Source of the DNA: Solibacteraceae bacterium
GTDB taxonomy: Bacteria; Acidobacteriota; Terriglobia; Bryobacterales; Bryobacteraceae
Direction: 5' to 3'
Assembly: GCA_026984795.1 (NCBI GenBank)
Contig: JALSRK010000015.1
Span: forward strand, 62,001-126,000
Length of the DNA: 64,000 bases
This document shows positions 25,861 through 33,396 of the stretch, piece after piece (position 1 is the first letter of the stretch; each line of letters begins with the position of its first letter). The notes beneath the pieces were generated by a model, which was given only the letters and a program-made list of their open reading frames with translations, was not told the origin of the DNA and made no database searches. A program made the translations under genes and the position numbers.

Positions 25861-27345
25861 ATGTGTTCAAGCAAGTCCGTCCGTGTCTCGATCGATCCGC
25901 CAGCCGCCGTCGCGCGAGTCGCTCTTTTCCTCCTGGTGACGCTGCTGGCATCCCCGGCGACCCCTGCGGCGCCGCCCGAGCGGCCCAACATCATATTCAT
26001 CCTCGTTGACGACCTCGGCCAGGAATGGATCAGCGCCTACGGGGCCGAGGACATCCGTACGCCGAACATCGACCGCCTGGCCGCCACCGGCATGCGCTTC
26101 CAAGGCGCCTACTCGATGCCCCAATGTACACCCACGCGCGTGACGCTGCTCACCGGCCAATACCCGTTCCGGCACGGCTGGGTCAACCACTGGGACGTGC
26201 CCCGCTGGGGCGCCGGTTGCCACTTCGATCCCAACCACAACATCACTTTCGCCCGCCTGCTCAAGCAGGCCGGCTACAAGACAGCGATCGCCGGAAAGTG
26301 GCAAATCAATGACTTCCGGGTGCAACCTGAGGCGCTACGTGAACACGGTTTCGACGAGTGGTGCGTCTGGACCGGCTACGAAACCGGCAACCCGCCCAGC
26401 GGCGAGCGCTACTGGGATCCTTACATCTTCACCAACACCGCCCGCAGCCGGACCTACAAAGGCAAGTTCGGCCCCGACGTCTACAACGACTTCGTCCTCG
26501 ACTTCCTCACCCGGCACCGCGAGGAGCCGATGCTCGTCTACTACCCGATGGCGCTCACGCACGTCCCACTAGTCCACACGCCCCACGAACCCGACGTCGA
26601 GACGAAGCTCGACAAGCACAAAGCGATGGTGCGCTACACGGACTACCTGGTGGGGCGCGTGGTGAAGCGTCTGGATGAGCTGGGCATCCGCGGCCGCACG
26701 ATCATCTTCTTTACCACCGACAACGGTACCGCGCGCTCCATCACCGGCCACATACATGGGCGGGCCGTGCGGGGTGGCAAGGCGACGCTCCTCGAAAGCG
26801 GCATCTGGGAGCCGTTCATCGTGAACGGTCCGGGCATCGTGCCGGAAGGCGTCGTCACGGATGCGCTGACGGACTTCAGCGACATGCTGCCGACCTTTGT
26901 CGAACTGGCCGGCGCCGACCTGCCCGCCGGCCTCACGATCGATGGAAAGTCGATCGCCCCGGTGATCCGGGGCAAGGACCGCGACGGGCCCCGTGACTGG
27001 ATCATGGCCATGGGATTCGGCCCGGCGCGCCTCGACGAGAACGGGGTACGGCCGGTAAAGGACTACAACGACCGCGTCGTCCGCGATAAGCGATACAAGG
27101 TTTACGTGTTCGACGGCCGCATCGCGAAGCTCTACGATCTCAAGGCCGATCCCGGCGAGGAGCACAACCTGATCGACAGCCGGCGGCCGGAACACCTGGC
27201 AGCGAAGCGGCGGCTGGCGGCCGTCGTAGCCTCTTTTCCCAAGCGCGACGCGCGGCCCCGCTACGATCCTCTGCCGCCGCAGCCCTGGGACATCACCCGG
27301 GAGCAGAACGAGAAGATGTGGCGGAAGTCCGCCAGGACCAAGTGA
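25861..27345 (+). CDS. Secreted type I sulfatase
   Basis: A 494-residue alkaline-phosphatase-fold arylsulfatase. A signal peptide region (VARVALFLLVTLLASPATPA) precedes RPNIIFILVDDLG, which supplies the metal-binding aspartates 50 and 51. The formylglycine motif is C89-T-P-T-R93, embedded in MPQCTPTRVTLLTGQYPFRHG (written here in parts: MPQCTPTR, then VTLLTGQYPFRHG). Further metal ligands appear in FFTTDNGTA. The cysteine must be converted to formylglycine by a sulfatase-modifying enzyme. It probably removes sulfate from a polysaccharide or glycan in the periplasm. The downstream gene starts 14 bases later. It lies between a TonB receptor and a GH172 gene, which supports a role in glycan use. 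Confidence 0.9.
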   Translation: MCSSKSVRVSIDPPAAVARVALFLLVTLLASPATPAAPPERPNIIFILVDDLGQEWISAYGAEDIRTPNIDRLAATGMRFQGAYSMPQCTPTRVTLLTGQYPFRHGWVNHWDVPRWGAGCHFDPNHNITFARLLKQAGYKTAIAGKWQINDFRVQPEALREHGFDEWCVWTGYETGNPPSGERYWDPYIFTNTARSRTYKGKFGPDVYNDFVLDFLTRHREEPMLVYYPMALTHVPLVHTPHEPDVETKLDKHKAMVRYTDYLVGRVVKRLDELGIRGRTIIFFTTDNGTARSITGHIHGRAVRGGKATLLESGIWEPFIVNGPGIVPEGVVTDALTDFSDMLPTFVELAGADLPAGLTIDGKSIAPVIRGKDRDGPRDWIMAMGFGPARLDENGVRPVKDYNDRVVRDKRYKVYVFDGRIAKLYDLKADPGEEHNLIDSRRPEHLAAKRRLAAVVASFPKRDARPRYDPLPPQPWDITREQNEKMWRKSARTK

Positions 27346-27358
27346 AAGGAGGCGACCC

Positions 27359-30034
27359 GTGAAAGACTCGAAACTCGACCGGAGAGGTTTCCTGCGCCTG
27401 CCGGCGGCTCTGGCTGCGGCGGCGAGCGCGCTCGACGCGCAGAGCGGGGGCTGGGTCGTCGTCGATGACTTCGACCGGCCCGATTCCCTCTACCACGGCG
27501 ACGGCTGGGAGACGATCAACCCGGGCTACTGGAAGATCGAATCGCGGGCGTTGCGGCGCAAGCTCCACAACGTGGGGGATCGGAACCCGGTGGACTACTT
27601 CCCCTTCCACTGGGAGAGCAACCGCCGCCAACCGATGCCGACGGAAGTGGACCCTTCGCTCCCGTTCGGCATGATCTGGCGCCGCGACTGGAAACTCAAA
27701 GGGAACTACACGCTCCGGGCCGAACTCACCGTGCGCGAGCCGGCCCCGCACCCTTCCCCGCCCCGGCATGCACAACACCACCCGGGTTATGCCGTGATGG
27801 GAATCTGCTTCGGCGGCCGCACGCTCTACGAGAGCCGGAACCGTCCCTCTCGTACCGGCAACGCCGCCTGGATGGCCGTATGGAGCGACGACGGCCGCTT
27901 CGGTATCTACGACCACGCCCGGCGCGGCCTGGCGTGCCCCGAGGGTCTCGAACCGGCGGAGGCGCCCCGGCTCCGGGCCGGCGATCGCGTGACGATCGAA
28001 GTCGAGGTCAGCGGCCGCGAAGACGGACCGGCCCGCGTGACGGCCACGTTGCGGAGCGGTGCGACGGCAGTAACGGTCACGCGTGAGAACGTGGACCGCC
28101 GGCGGCACACCGAAGGCTTCTTCGGCTTGGTGGCTCGCGGACTGCTCGATTTCGAGGTGAACCGGGTCGAGATCCGGCCGGGCGCCAATCGCCGGGCCAA
28201 CGTCGTCCTGAACGAGTGCCATGTCTGTTACGCCTTGGGCCACACGTTGAGAGAGCAGGACGGCAAATGGAAATGCCGCTTCGTGGCGCTCTTCCGCAAC
28301 GACGGCGAAACAGCCGAGATTCGCATTGCTGACTCACCGAATCCGGCAGGTGGCTGGCGGTCCGTTCCGGTAGCCGGCGCCGCCCCCATCGTCAACAACG
28401 ACTTCCGGCGCAACACCGCGATCATCGAAGCCACGCTGCCCGGAAATCCGGCCGAGAGAACCTATTACTACACGGTCTGGAAGGACGGCCGGGACGTCAC
28501 CGGTGATCCCCGGGTGGAGAACGAAGCCGCCCGGATGCCGGGTACGGGCATCGTCGAGCCGGCCCCGGAGAGTGGCGACTACGTGGGGCGCCTGCCTCGC
28601 CTGCGGGCCCCGTACCGCGTCTGCGGACTCGGCGGCCACGCCATTCACGGCGGTGGCCCGAACCTGCCCAACGCGGCCAATTTCGAGGAGAACTGGGTCC
28701 ATGACCAGCCGACGCCCGGGGCTTACAAGTATTTCGAGGAGTACGACTTCCAGATCGTCGCCTGGGAAGACGACGTCTGGTACCTGGAGTTGCTCTTTCC
28801 ACCGCCTTCCACCGATGACGCCTACCGGATCATCACCACAACCATCGCCGGGCCGACCACGCGCTGGCAGTTCATGCGGCACTGGAACCTGATCAATCCC
28901 GGCGACCACGACTTCGGCATGGACGACATCAAAGGTCCGGAGCAGTACATCGTTCGTAACTTCACCGGGTTAGGCCAGGACATCGATTACATGCGCCGCA
29001 ACTACCGGCTCGTGATCCACCTGACGCAGGCGGTCGAGAACCCATCCGGCACGGACAATCCGAAGCTGTGGCGCCGCTGGCGAATGCCCGACGGCGACTT
29101 CACCATCCTCGTCCTGGATGCGCGCCGCTGGAGAACCTCCCAGGACACCGACATCTGGGAGGATTGGGGCTGGCCTCGCAATCTCCTCCGGCGGCAGGAT
29201 CCGACCCGCACGCTGCTCGGCGAGGAGCAGTTCGCCTTCCTGCAGCAGACGATCCGCAACGAGCCTTCGCCGCTGATCCTGCTGGTGGGCATCAACTGCA
29301 TGCACACCATCTTCACGGGGCGGGAAATCGACCCGGAAACCGGATACCGCTTCGCACAACGGGACCGGGTGGCGGCGGACTACGCCGGCTGGGTTACGGA
29401 GGGCTGCAACCGCGTCATCGAACTGCTCGGCAGCCGCCAGGGAGTCATCAGCGTGTACGGGGATATCCACCTCGCTTCGATGGTGGAAAACGTGGCCAAC
29501 CGCGTCATCGAGTGCTCGTTCGGGCCGATCGGCCGGTCGGGTTCGCGCGGGGTGATCAAAGGTTTCGGGCCGCGGATGCGGGACTGTGACGGCCGCGAGG
29601 TCACCGTCCACGCCCTGTACCATCAACGCTACGGTTCCCCGGACCTGAAGCCGCGCCAGGGGCCCAAGCATTGGAACTTTCTCGAAATGACGTTCGATCC
29701 GCGGCCGGCCGATCCGGTGATTCAGCTCCGCATCCGGAACATCGTCGATCCGCCCGGAGCCGAGCCGCGGGGAGGCGGAACCATTGATCGCCGGGCCTCG
29801 TCCACCGGCCGGACGCCGGCGTCCCGCCTGCCCGGGATCAAACTGGTCCCCCAGGCCGACGTGCTGATCGCGAGGGCCGACGGAACACCCGTTCGCGGCG
29901 CGCGTACTCAGCCCGACGGCACGATCGCCCTGCCGGAACTGATCGGCGTGCCGCCCAACACGCGATTGGTGCTCACCGCCTTCGCCGGCGATTCGGCGGA
30001 GGCCAAAGTGGTCACCACCGAGCCTCTGGCGTGA
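27359..30034 (+). CDS. Tat-exported PhoD-like metallophosphoesterase-related protein
   Basis: An 891-residue protein. It starts with GTG, preceded by AAAGGAGG, and opens MKDSKLDRRGFLRLPAALAAA, a clear twin-arginine leader. The first 250 residues look like a jelly-roll domain (VVDDFDRPDSLYHGDGWE). The later part resembles PhoD-type phosphodiesterases/alkaline phosphatases, with LVGINCMHTIFTG, VISVYGDIHLASMV and ECSFGPIGRSGSRG; the complete set of PhoD metal ligands is not obvious. Tat export suits an enzyme that binds Ca or Fe before secretion. It is co-transcribed with the sulfatase (14-base spacing), so it may act on the same glycan, perhaps on a phosphate or phospholipid group. Confidence 0.7.
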   Translation: MKDSKLDRRGFLRLPAALAAAASALDAQSGGWVVVDDFDRPDSLYHGDGWETINPGYWKIESRALRRKLHNVGDRNPVDYFPFHWESNRRQPMPTEVDPSLPFGMIWRRDWKLKGNYTLRAELTVREPAPHPSPPRHAQHHPGYAVMGICFGGRTLYESRNRPSRTGNAAWMAVWSDDGRFGIYDHARRGLACPEGLEPAEAPRLRAGDRVTIEVEVSGREDGPARVTATLRSGATAVTVTRENVDRRRHTEGFFGLVARGLLDFEVNRVEIRPGANRRANVVLNECHVCYALGHTLREQDGKWKCRFVALFRNDGETAEIRIADSPNPAGGWRSVPVAGAAPIVNNDFRRNTAIIEATLPGNPAERTYYYTVWKDGRDVTGDPRVENEAARMPGTGIVEPAPESGDYVGRLPRLRAPYRVCGLGGHAIHGGGPNLPNAANFEENWVHDQPTPGAYKYFEEYDFQIVAWEDDVWYLELLFPPPSTDDAYRIITTTIAGPTTRWQFMRHWNLINPGDHDFGMDDIKGPEQYIVRNFTGLGQDIDYMRRNYRLVIHLTQAVENPSGTDNPKLWRRWRMPDGDFTILVLDARRWRTSQDTDIWEDWGWPRNLLRRQDPTRTLLGEEQFAFLQQTIRNEPSPLILLVGINCMHTIFTGREIDPETGYRFAQRDRVAADYAGWVTEGCNRVIELLGSRQGVISVYGDIHLASMVENVANRVIECSFGPIGRSGSRGVIKGFGPRMRDCDGREVTVHALYHQRYGSPDLKPRQGPKHWNFLEMTFDPRPADPVIQLRIRNIVDPPGAEPRGGGTIDRRASSTGRTPASRLPGIKLVPQADVLIARADGTPVRGARTQPDGTIALPELIGVPPNTRLVLTAFAGDSAEAKVVTTEPLA

Positions 30035-30055
30035 CCGCCTGGCGTTCCAGCGCGG

Positions 30056-31099
30056 CTACTGTTGATACCAGTAGGCGACGCTGCGGTAGCGGCTGTCGCG
30101 GCGGCAGTTGTTGTGGCCGCGCTCAATCGACATCTTGAACGAACGGGTGAACGGGATCGGATCGCGCTCGTGGAACCGGTACATGGTGAACTTGCCGGCC
30201 TGCCAGGCGAGTCTCGCCGGGACTTTCTCCAGCACCGTCAACCCGTGGTAGGGCATGGTGTACTCGCCGCGGAAACCCCAGGCGCCGCCGAAATAGTCCT
30301 CGGTGCCCGTGCCGTGGATCGAGGGACGGGCTTCGCCGTCGATCCAGATCATCTCGTCGCCTTCCCACCAGCCGCCTCCGGCGGCGTCCACGCTCAAGAC
30401 GACGCCGATGAAGTGCCCGCGGCCTTGCACCTCACAGATCAGGTGATTGTCTCTGCCATCCGGGTTCTTCTGGTCGAAAGCGCAGGCGCGGCGGCCAGGG
30501 AACGGCTCCGGCGGCGATTCCCGTAACTCGGCGTGGAACCGCAGCGGGCTGGGCGGCCGGTCCCAGACCTGGTAGTCGATCTGGTAGTAGAGCCGCAGCG
30601 GCTCATCGGATCCGTTCTCGATCACCACCCGCGCCCCTCTGGCGTACGGCATCGGGAAGTAGGTGTTGAAGCCGCCCACGTTCGGGTTGGCGAGGTTGAA
30701 GTTCAGCTCCGGCCGCGCCCGCACGGTGATGAAGGCGCTGCGCACCTGGCGGACGAGCCCGTGCCCGAGGGTGTGAAACAGTCCGAACGGCACATCGACG
30801 GCTGGCTCGGCGGCGCCGTCCCAAGAGATTTTCAAGCGGGTCGTCTCCAGGTAGCGCGGCTCAGCCGAGGCGATGGTGAACCACATGTGGACGATCCGGC
30901 CGGCGCCCTCGAGCTCGGCCAGCACCCGGCGCGAGCCGCCCTCGATGCTCACCCAGTCGCGATTGCCGCCGTCGGTACGGTAACTCGAGGCCCGGGCGGC
31001 CCGGTAGGGCTGCGGCTGGTCGATCGGGAGCGGCGGTTCCGCAGCCGCAAGCGGAGCCAGCAAGACAACAGACAACCAAAACGGCAAGCAGTGTTTCAT
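30056..31099 (-). CDS. GH172 (DUF2961) secreted glycosidase
   Basis: A 347-residue protein with a signal peptide (MKHCLPFWLSVVLLAPLAAA) and the DUF2961 signature GTGTEDYFGGAWGF. The family is now GH172, with known alpha-D-fructofuranosidase/difructose-anhydride and arabinofuranosidase activities. The glutamate in GTED (residue 267) matches the position of the catalytic nucleophile reported for the family. It should remove furanose units (fructose or arabinose) in the periplasm. GAGGAG lies seven bases ahead of the ATG. It faces the sulfatase/PhoD pair and is divergent from fliD; a TATACT and a GC palindrome precede it. Confidence 0.85.
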   Translation of the reverse strand: MKHCLPFWLSVVLLAPLAAAEPPLPIDQPQPYRAARASSYRTDGGNRDWVSIEGGSRRVLAELEGAGRIVHMWFTIASAEPRYLETTRLKISWDGAAEPAVDVPFGLFHTLGHGLVRQVRSAFITVRARPELNFNLANPNVGGFNTYFPMPYARGARVVIENGSDEPLRLYYQIDYQVWDRPPSPLRFHAELRESPPEPFPGRRACAFDQKNPDGRDNHLICEVQGRGHFIGVVLSVDAAGGGWWEGDEMIWIDGEARPSIHGTGTEDYFGGAWGFRGEYTMPYHGLTVLEKVPARLAWQAGKFTMYRFHERDPIPFTRSFKMSIERGHNNCRRDSRYRSVAYWYQQ

Positions 31100-31112
31100 G
31101 ACGCTCCTCAGC

Positions 31113-31130
31113 CCCCGGCCGTGGCCGGGG
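31113..31130. promoter_or_regulatory. Perfect GC palindrome in the leader of the GH172 gene
   Basis: CCCCGGCC and GGCCGGGG form a perfect eight-base inverted repeat around GT. It starts 14 bases upstream of the GH172 start codon and follows its putative -10 box, the usual position of a repressor operator. It could instead be an RNA hairpin. Confidence 0.35.
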
Positions 31131-31139
31131 ACGGCGGCA

Positions 31140-31145
31140 AGTATA
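31140..31145 (-). promoter_or_regulatory. -10 hexamer TATACT ahead of the GH172 gene
   Basis: The minus strand reads TATACT, five of six to consensus, with TTTGCC 17 bases upstream as a weak -35. The leader would be about 34 bases and would include the GC palindrome. Confidence 0.4.
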
Positions 31146-31261
31146 TCGTCCCGGTGCAGAAGGCGGCAAACGCGCGGGCTGCGCCGGCTTCACGCCCGGT
31201 GGGCTACATCTTCAGACAAATCCTGGCGGTCGAAGATTTCCCCAACAAAGTCTCCCGGTGG

Positions 31262-31269
31262 ACCGATAA
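31262..31269 (+). promoter_or_regulatory. Possible FliA (sigma-28) -10 element ahead of fliD
   Basis: ACCGATAA matches the flagellar sigma-28 -10 consensus GCCGATAA at seven of eight bases and lies 43 bases before the fliD start. The -35 box is poor: CAAC at the correct distance instead of TAAA, with CAAAG three bases too close. Confidence 0.3.
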
Positions 31270-31312
31270 GGCAGACGAAAGGGCGCTGGAGCGCCTTCCA
31301 GGAGACGTCTCC

Positions 31313-32686
31313 ATGGGTAGCATCACGCCGCTCGTCTTTACCGGCATCAGCCAGTTCTCCGACGACTTCCAGACCATCATCAACCGGGCTGTGGCCATCG
31401 CCCAAATCCCGCTGCAGGAGTTGCAAAACGAGCAGGCCGATCTCCTCACCAAGAAGCAGCTCCTGACGGACCTGCGGCTCTCGGTGGCCGATCTGGCCTC
31501 GGTGGTGGACAGGCTGGGCCGCCTCGGCGAAACGCGGGCCCTCAGCGCCACCAGCAGCAACACCAGCCGCGTCACCGTCACGCTGAATGGGGCGACCTCG
31601 CCCGGCACCTATACCATCACCGACATCACTTCGGTAGCCACGGCGGCTTCGGAAACCACCGCCAGCGGCTACGCCACCGACGACTCGACGCCCGTCTCTA
31701 CCGACGGCGTGATGGAGCTGGTGGTTGGATCGCAGACGTACACCATCGACCTCACGGCCGGCGGCCAGAACAATCTCATCGGGTTGCGCGACGCCATCAA
31801 CGGCCTGGACGCCGGCGTCTCGGCCACCATCCTGAACACCGGCGCCGGTTCAACACCCTACTACCTGTCCATCACCGCCCAGAACACCGGGGCCACCACC
31901 CTTCAGCTGCGCGAGACGGCCGGCGACGCCGGCTCGAACATCCTCACCAGTTCCAATCAGGGCTCCGACGCCGTCTTCAAACTCAACGGACTGACCGTCA
32001 CCAGCCCCGAGAACACCCTGACCGACGTCATCCCGGGTCTCACCTTTACCATCCACCAGACCACCGACCCCGGCGAGAGCGTGGTCCTCTCGCTTTCCTC
32101 GAGCCGCACCGAAGTGGGCAACGCTCTGGCCGACCTGGTGAGCGCCTACAACGACCTCCGCTCGAGGGTAAATCTCCAGATCGGCGAAACCGCCGGCCTG
32201 CTCAGCGGCGATTTCATCGTCCGTGAGATCCAGCAGCGGATGAGGGAGCTCGCCTCTTTTGAGGCCGCCGGCTCCATCAAGCGTCTCGCCGACCTCGGCA
32301 TCGAGTTCGACGACCAGGGCGTCATGTCGTTCAACTCGACGAAGTTCTACAGCCTGCCGGAGTCGAGCTTCAACGCCGCCCTGGACTTCCTCGGCGCCCC
32401 GACCACCGGCTTCGGCGCCCTCAGTGACAATTTCGAGGCTATCTCCGATCCGGTGAACGGGCTCATCCGTACCCAACAGGACCAGTACGACAAGACCGAT
32501 GAGCGGCTCTCGGAACAGATCTCCCAGCTCACCGAGCGTATCGACTTCATGCAGCAAAGCCTGACCGAGCGGCTCCAGCAGGCCGACGTGCTGCTCGCCC
32601 AACTGGAGTCGCAACAAACGCTGCTCGAGGCCAGCCTGAAAGGTCTCGACCTCGCCGTCTATGGAAGAAACGACAAGACGAACTAG
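31313..32686 (+). CDS. fliD: Flagellar filament cap protein FliD
   Basis: A 457-residue FliD (HAP2). The N-terminal D0/D1 helix shows VFTGISQFSDDFQTIINRAV and IPLQELQNEQADLLTKKQ. The centre is the Thr/Ser/Ala-rich exposed region, and the C-terminal coiled helix contains LSEQISQLTERIDFMQQSL. The protein forms the pentameric or hexameric cap under which flagellin is inserted. It is exported by the flagellar type III system and has no signal peptide. I start at MGSITPLVF, with GGAG eight bases upstream, rather than at longer in-frame options. The overlapping downstream gene encodes a likely export chaperone. No other flagellar genes are in the window. Confidence 0.92.
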   Translation: MGSITPLVFTGISQFSDDFQTIINRAVAIAQIPLQELQNEQADLLTKKQLLTDLRLSVADLASVVDRLGRLGETRALSATSSNTSRVTVTLNGATSPGTYTITDITSVATAASETTASGYATDDSTPVSTDGVMELVVGSQTYTIDLTAGGQNNLIGLRDAINGLDAGVSATILNTGAGSTPYYLSITAQNTGATTLQLRETAGDAGSNILTSSNQGSDAVFKLNGLTVTSPENTLTDVIPGLTFTIHQTTDPGESVVLSLSSSRTEVGNALADLVSAYNDLRSRVNLQIGETAGLLSGDFIVREIQQRMRELASFEAAGSIKRLADLGIEFDDQGVMSFNSTKFYSLPESSFNAALDFLGAPTTGFGALSDNFEAISDPVNGLIRTQQDQYDKTDERLSEQISQLTERIDFMQQSLTERLQQADVLLAQLESQQTLLEASLKGLDLAVYGRNDKTN

Positions 32687-33038
32687 TCTTCACACGCGCC
32701 TGAGAGCGGCCATCGAGGAACTCGAAGCTGCCACGCGCCGGGTCGAGGACGACGCCATGGGCGACCCCGCCCGCCTGCTTCCCCTCATGAAACAGCGCTC
32801 GGCTGCCGTCCAAAGACTGGCCGGGCTGCTACATGAGTGGGACGGTCCGCCCGCCCCCGCCCTCGCCGAACGGGTCCGCCGCGAGATCGAGCGCGGCCAG
32901 GCTCTCCGGGAACGCCTCCTGCTGCTCCGGGCCAAACAACGGGCGGAACTGACTCGCTTGCTCAGCGGACAGCGCGCCGCGGCGGCCGTTTCAACCAATC
33001 GCCATCGGCACGCCCCTCGCGTGAACCTCCGCGGCTGA
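32661..33038 (+). CDS. Small helical protein overlapping fliD (FliT/FlgN-like chaperone candidate)
   Basis: A 125-residue, Arg/Glu/Leu-rich, mostly alpha-helical protein with no signal peptide or membrane helix. It overlaps the 3' end of fliD by 26 bases, so translation is probably coupled. Helices such as LRAAIEELEAATRRVED and ERVRREIERGQALRERLLLL look like the coiled coils of flagellar export chaperones. FliT binds FliD and normally follows fliD-fliS; here no fliS is present. Assignment rests on position, size and helicity, not on a recognised motif. The C-terminus is basic (RHRHAPRVNLRG). Confidence 0.6.
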   Translation: MEETTRRTSLHTRLRAAIEELEAATRRVEDDAMGDPARLLPLMKQRSAAVQRLAGLLHEWDGPPAPALAERVRREIERGQALRERLLLLRAKQRAELTRLLSGQRAAAAVSTNRHRHAPRVNLRG

Positions 33039-33396
33039 CCGGCTCCGCAGCTCCCCGGCGATATTCGGCGCACGCCGCCAAGGACCGGCCCGGCCACATA
33101 CCCAAATCCGGCCTGGTCTTCTCCTGGGAAATGGGACATACCCGCGCTCCGTCCGCAACCACCCTCCCGAGCTGAGCCTCCTGCTTCGTTCGCCTCTTGC
33201 GCCGGGCTGCCAGGAGTGGGCCATCGGCTCCACACCCGCCGCCAATCATCGGGCGCCACTCCCTGCCCTGCCTCTGTGCTGGACCACGCTGGCGGCGAAA
33301 GCTCGTCTGCCCACGCAGACCGCGGGCTGGTCTGCATGAAACGTTTGCATCGACAGACGACTACGTTATATGCTCTCGCCACGGGAGGTGATGTGG
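33039..33396. other. Intergenic region between the flagellar pair and the amidohydrolase
   Basis: No gene or RNA is recognisable in these 358 bases. Only the last 85 bases hold structure: an inverted repeat, an AAACGTTT palindrome and a TTATAT at 33366-33371 that could be the -10 box of the amidohydrolase gene. Confidence 0.4.
33315..33346. promoter_or_regulatory. Inverted repeat followed by an AAACGTTT palindrome (candidate operator)
   Basis: GCAGACC (33315-33321) and GGTCTGC (33329-33335) form a perfect seven-base inverted repeat around a seven-base centre. Four bases later comes the palindrome AAACGTTT (33339-33346), the core seen in many LacI/PurR-family operators. Both lie about 50-80 bases upstream of the amidohydrolase start, a usual place for regulation. 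Confidence 0.35.

Noticed and set aside
25861-27345. The SUMF1-like domain at 56.2-56.7 kb as the maturase of this sulfatase
   Set aside because: That domain lacks the cysteine segment of formylglycine-generating enzymes and is joined to a peptidase, so another gene must supply the activity.
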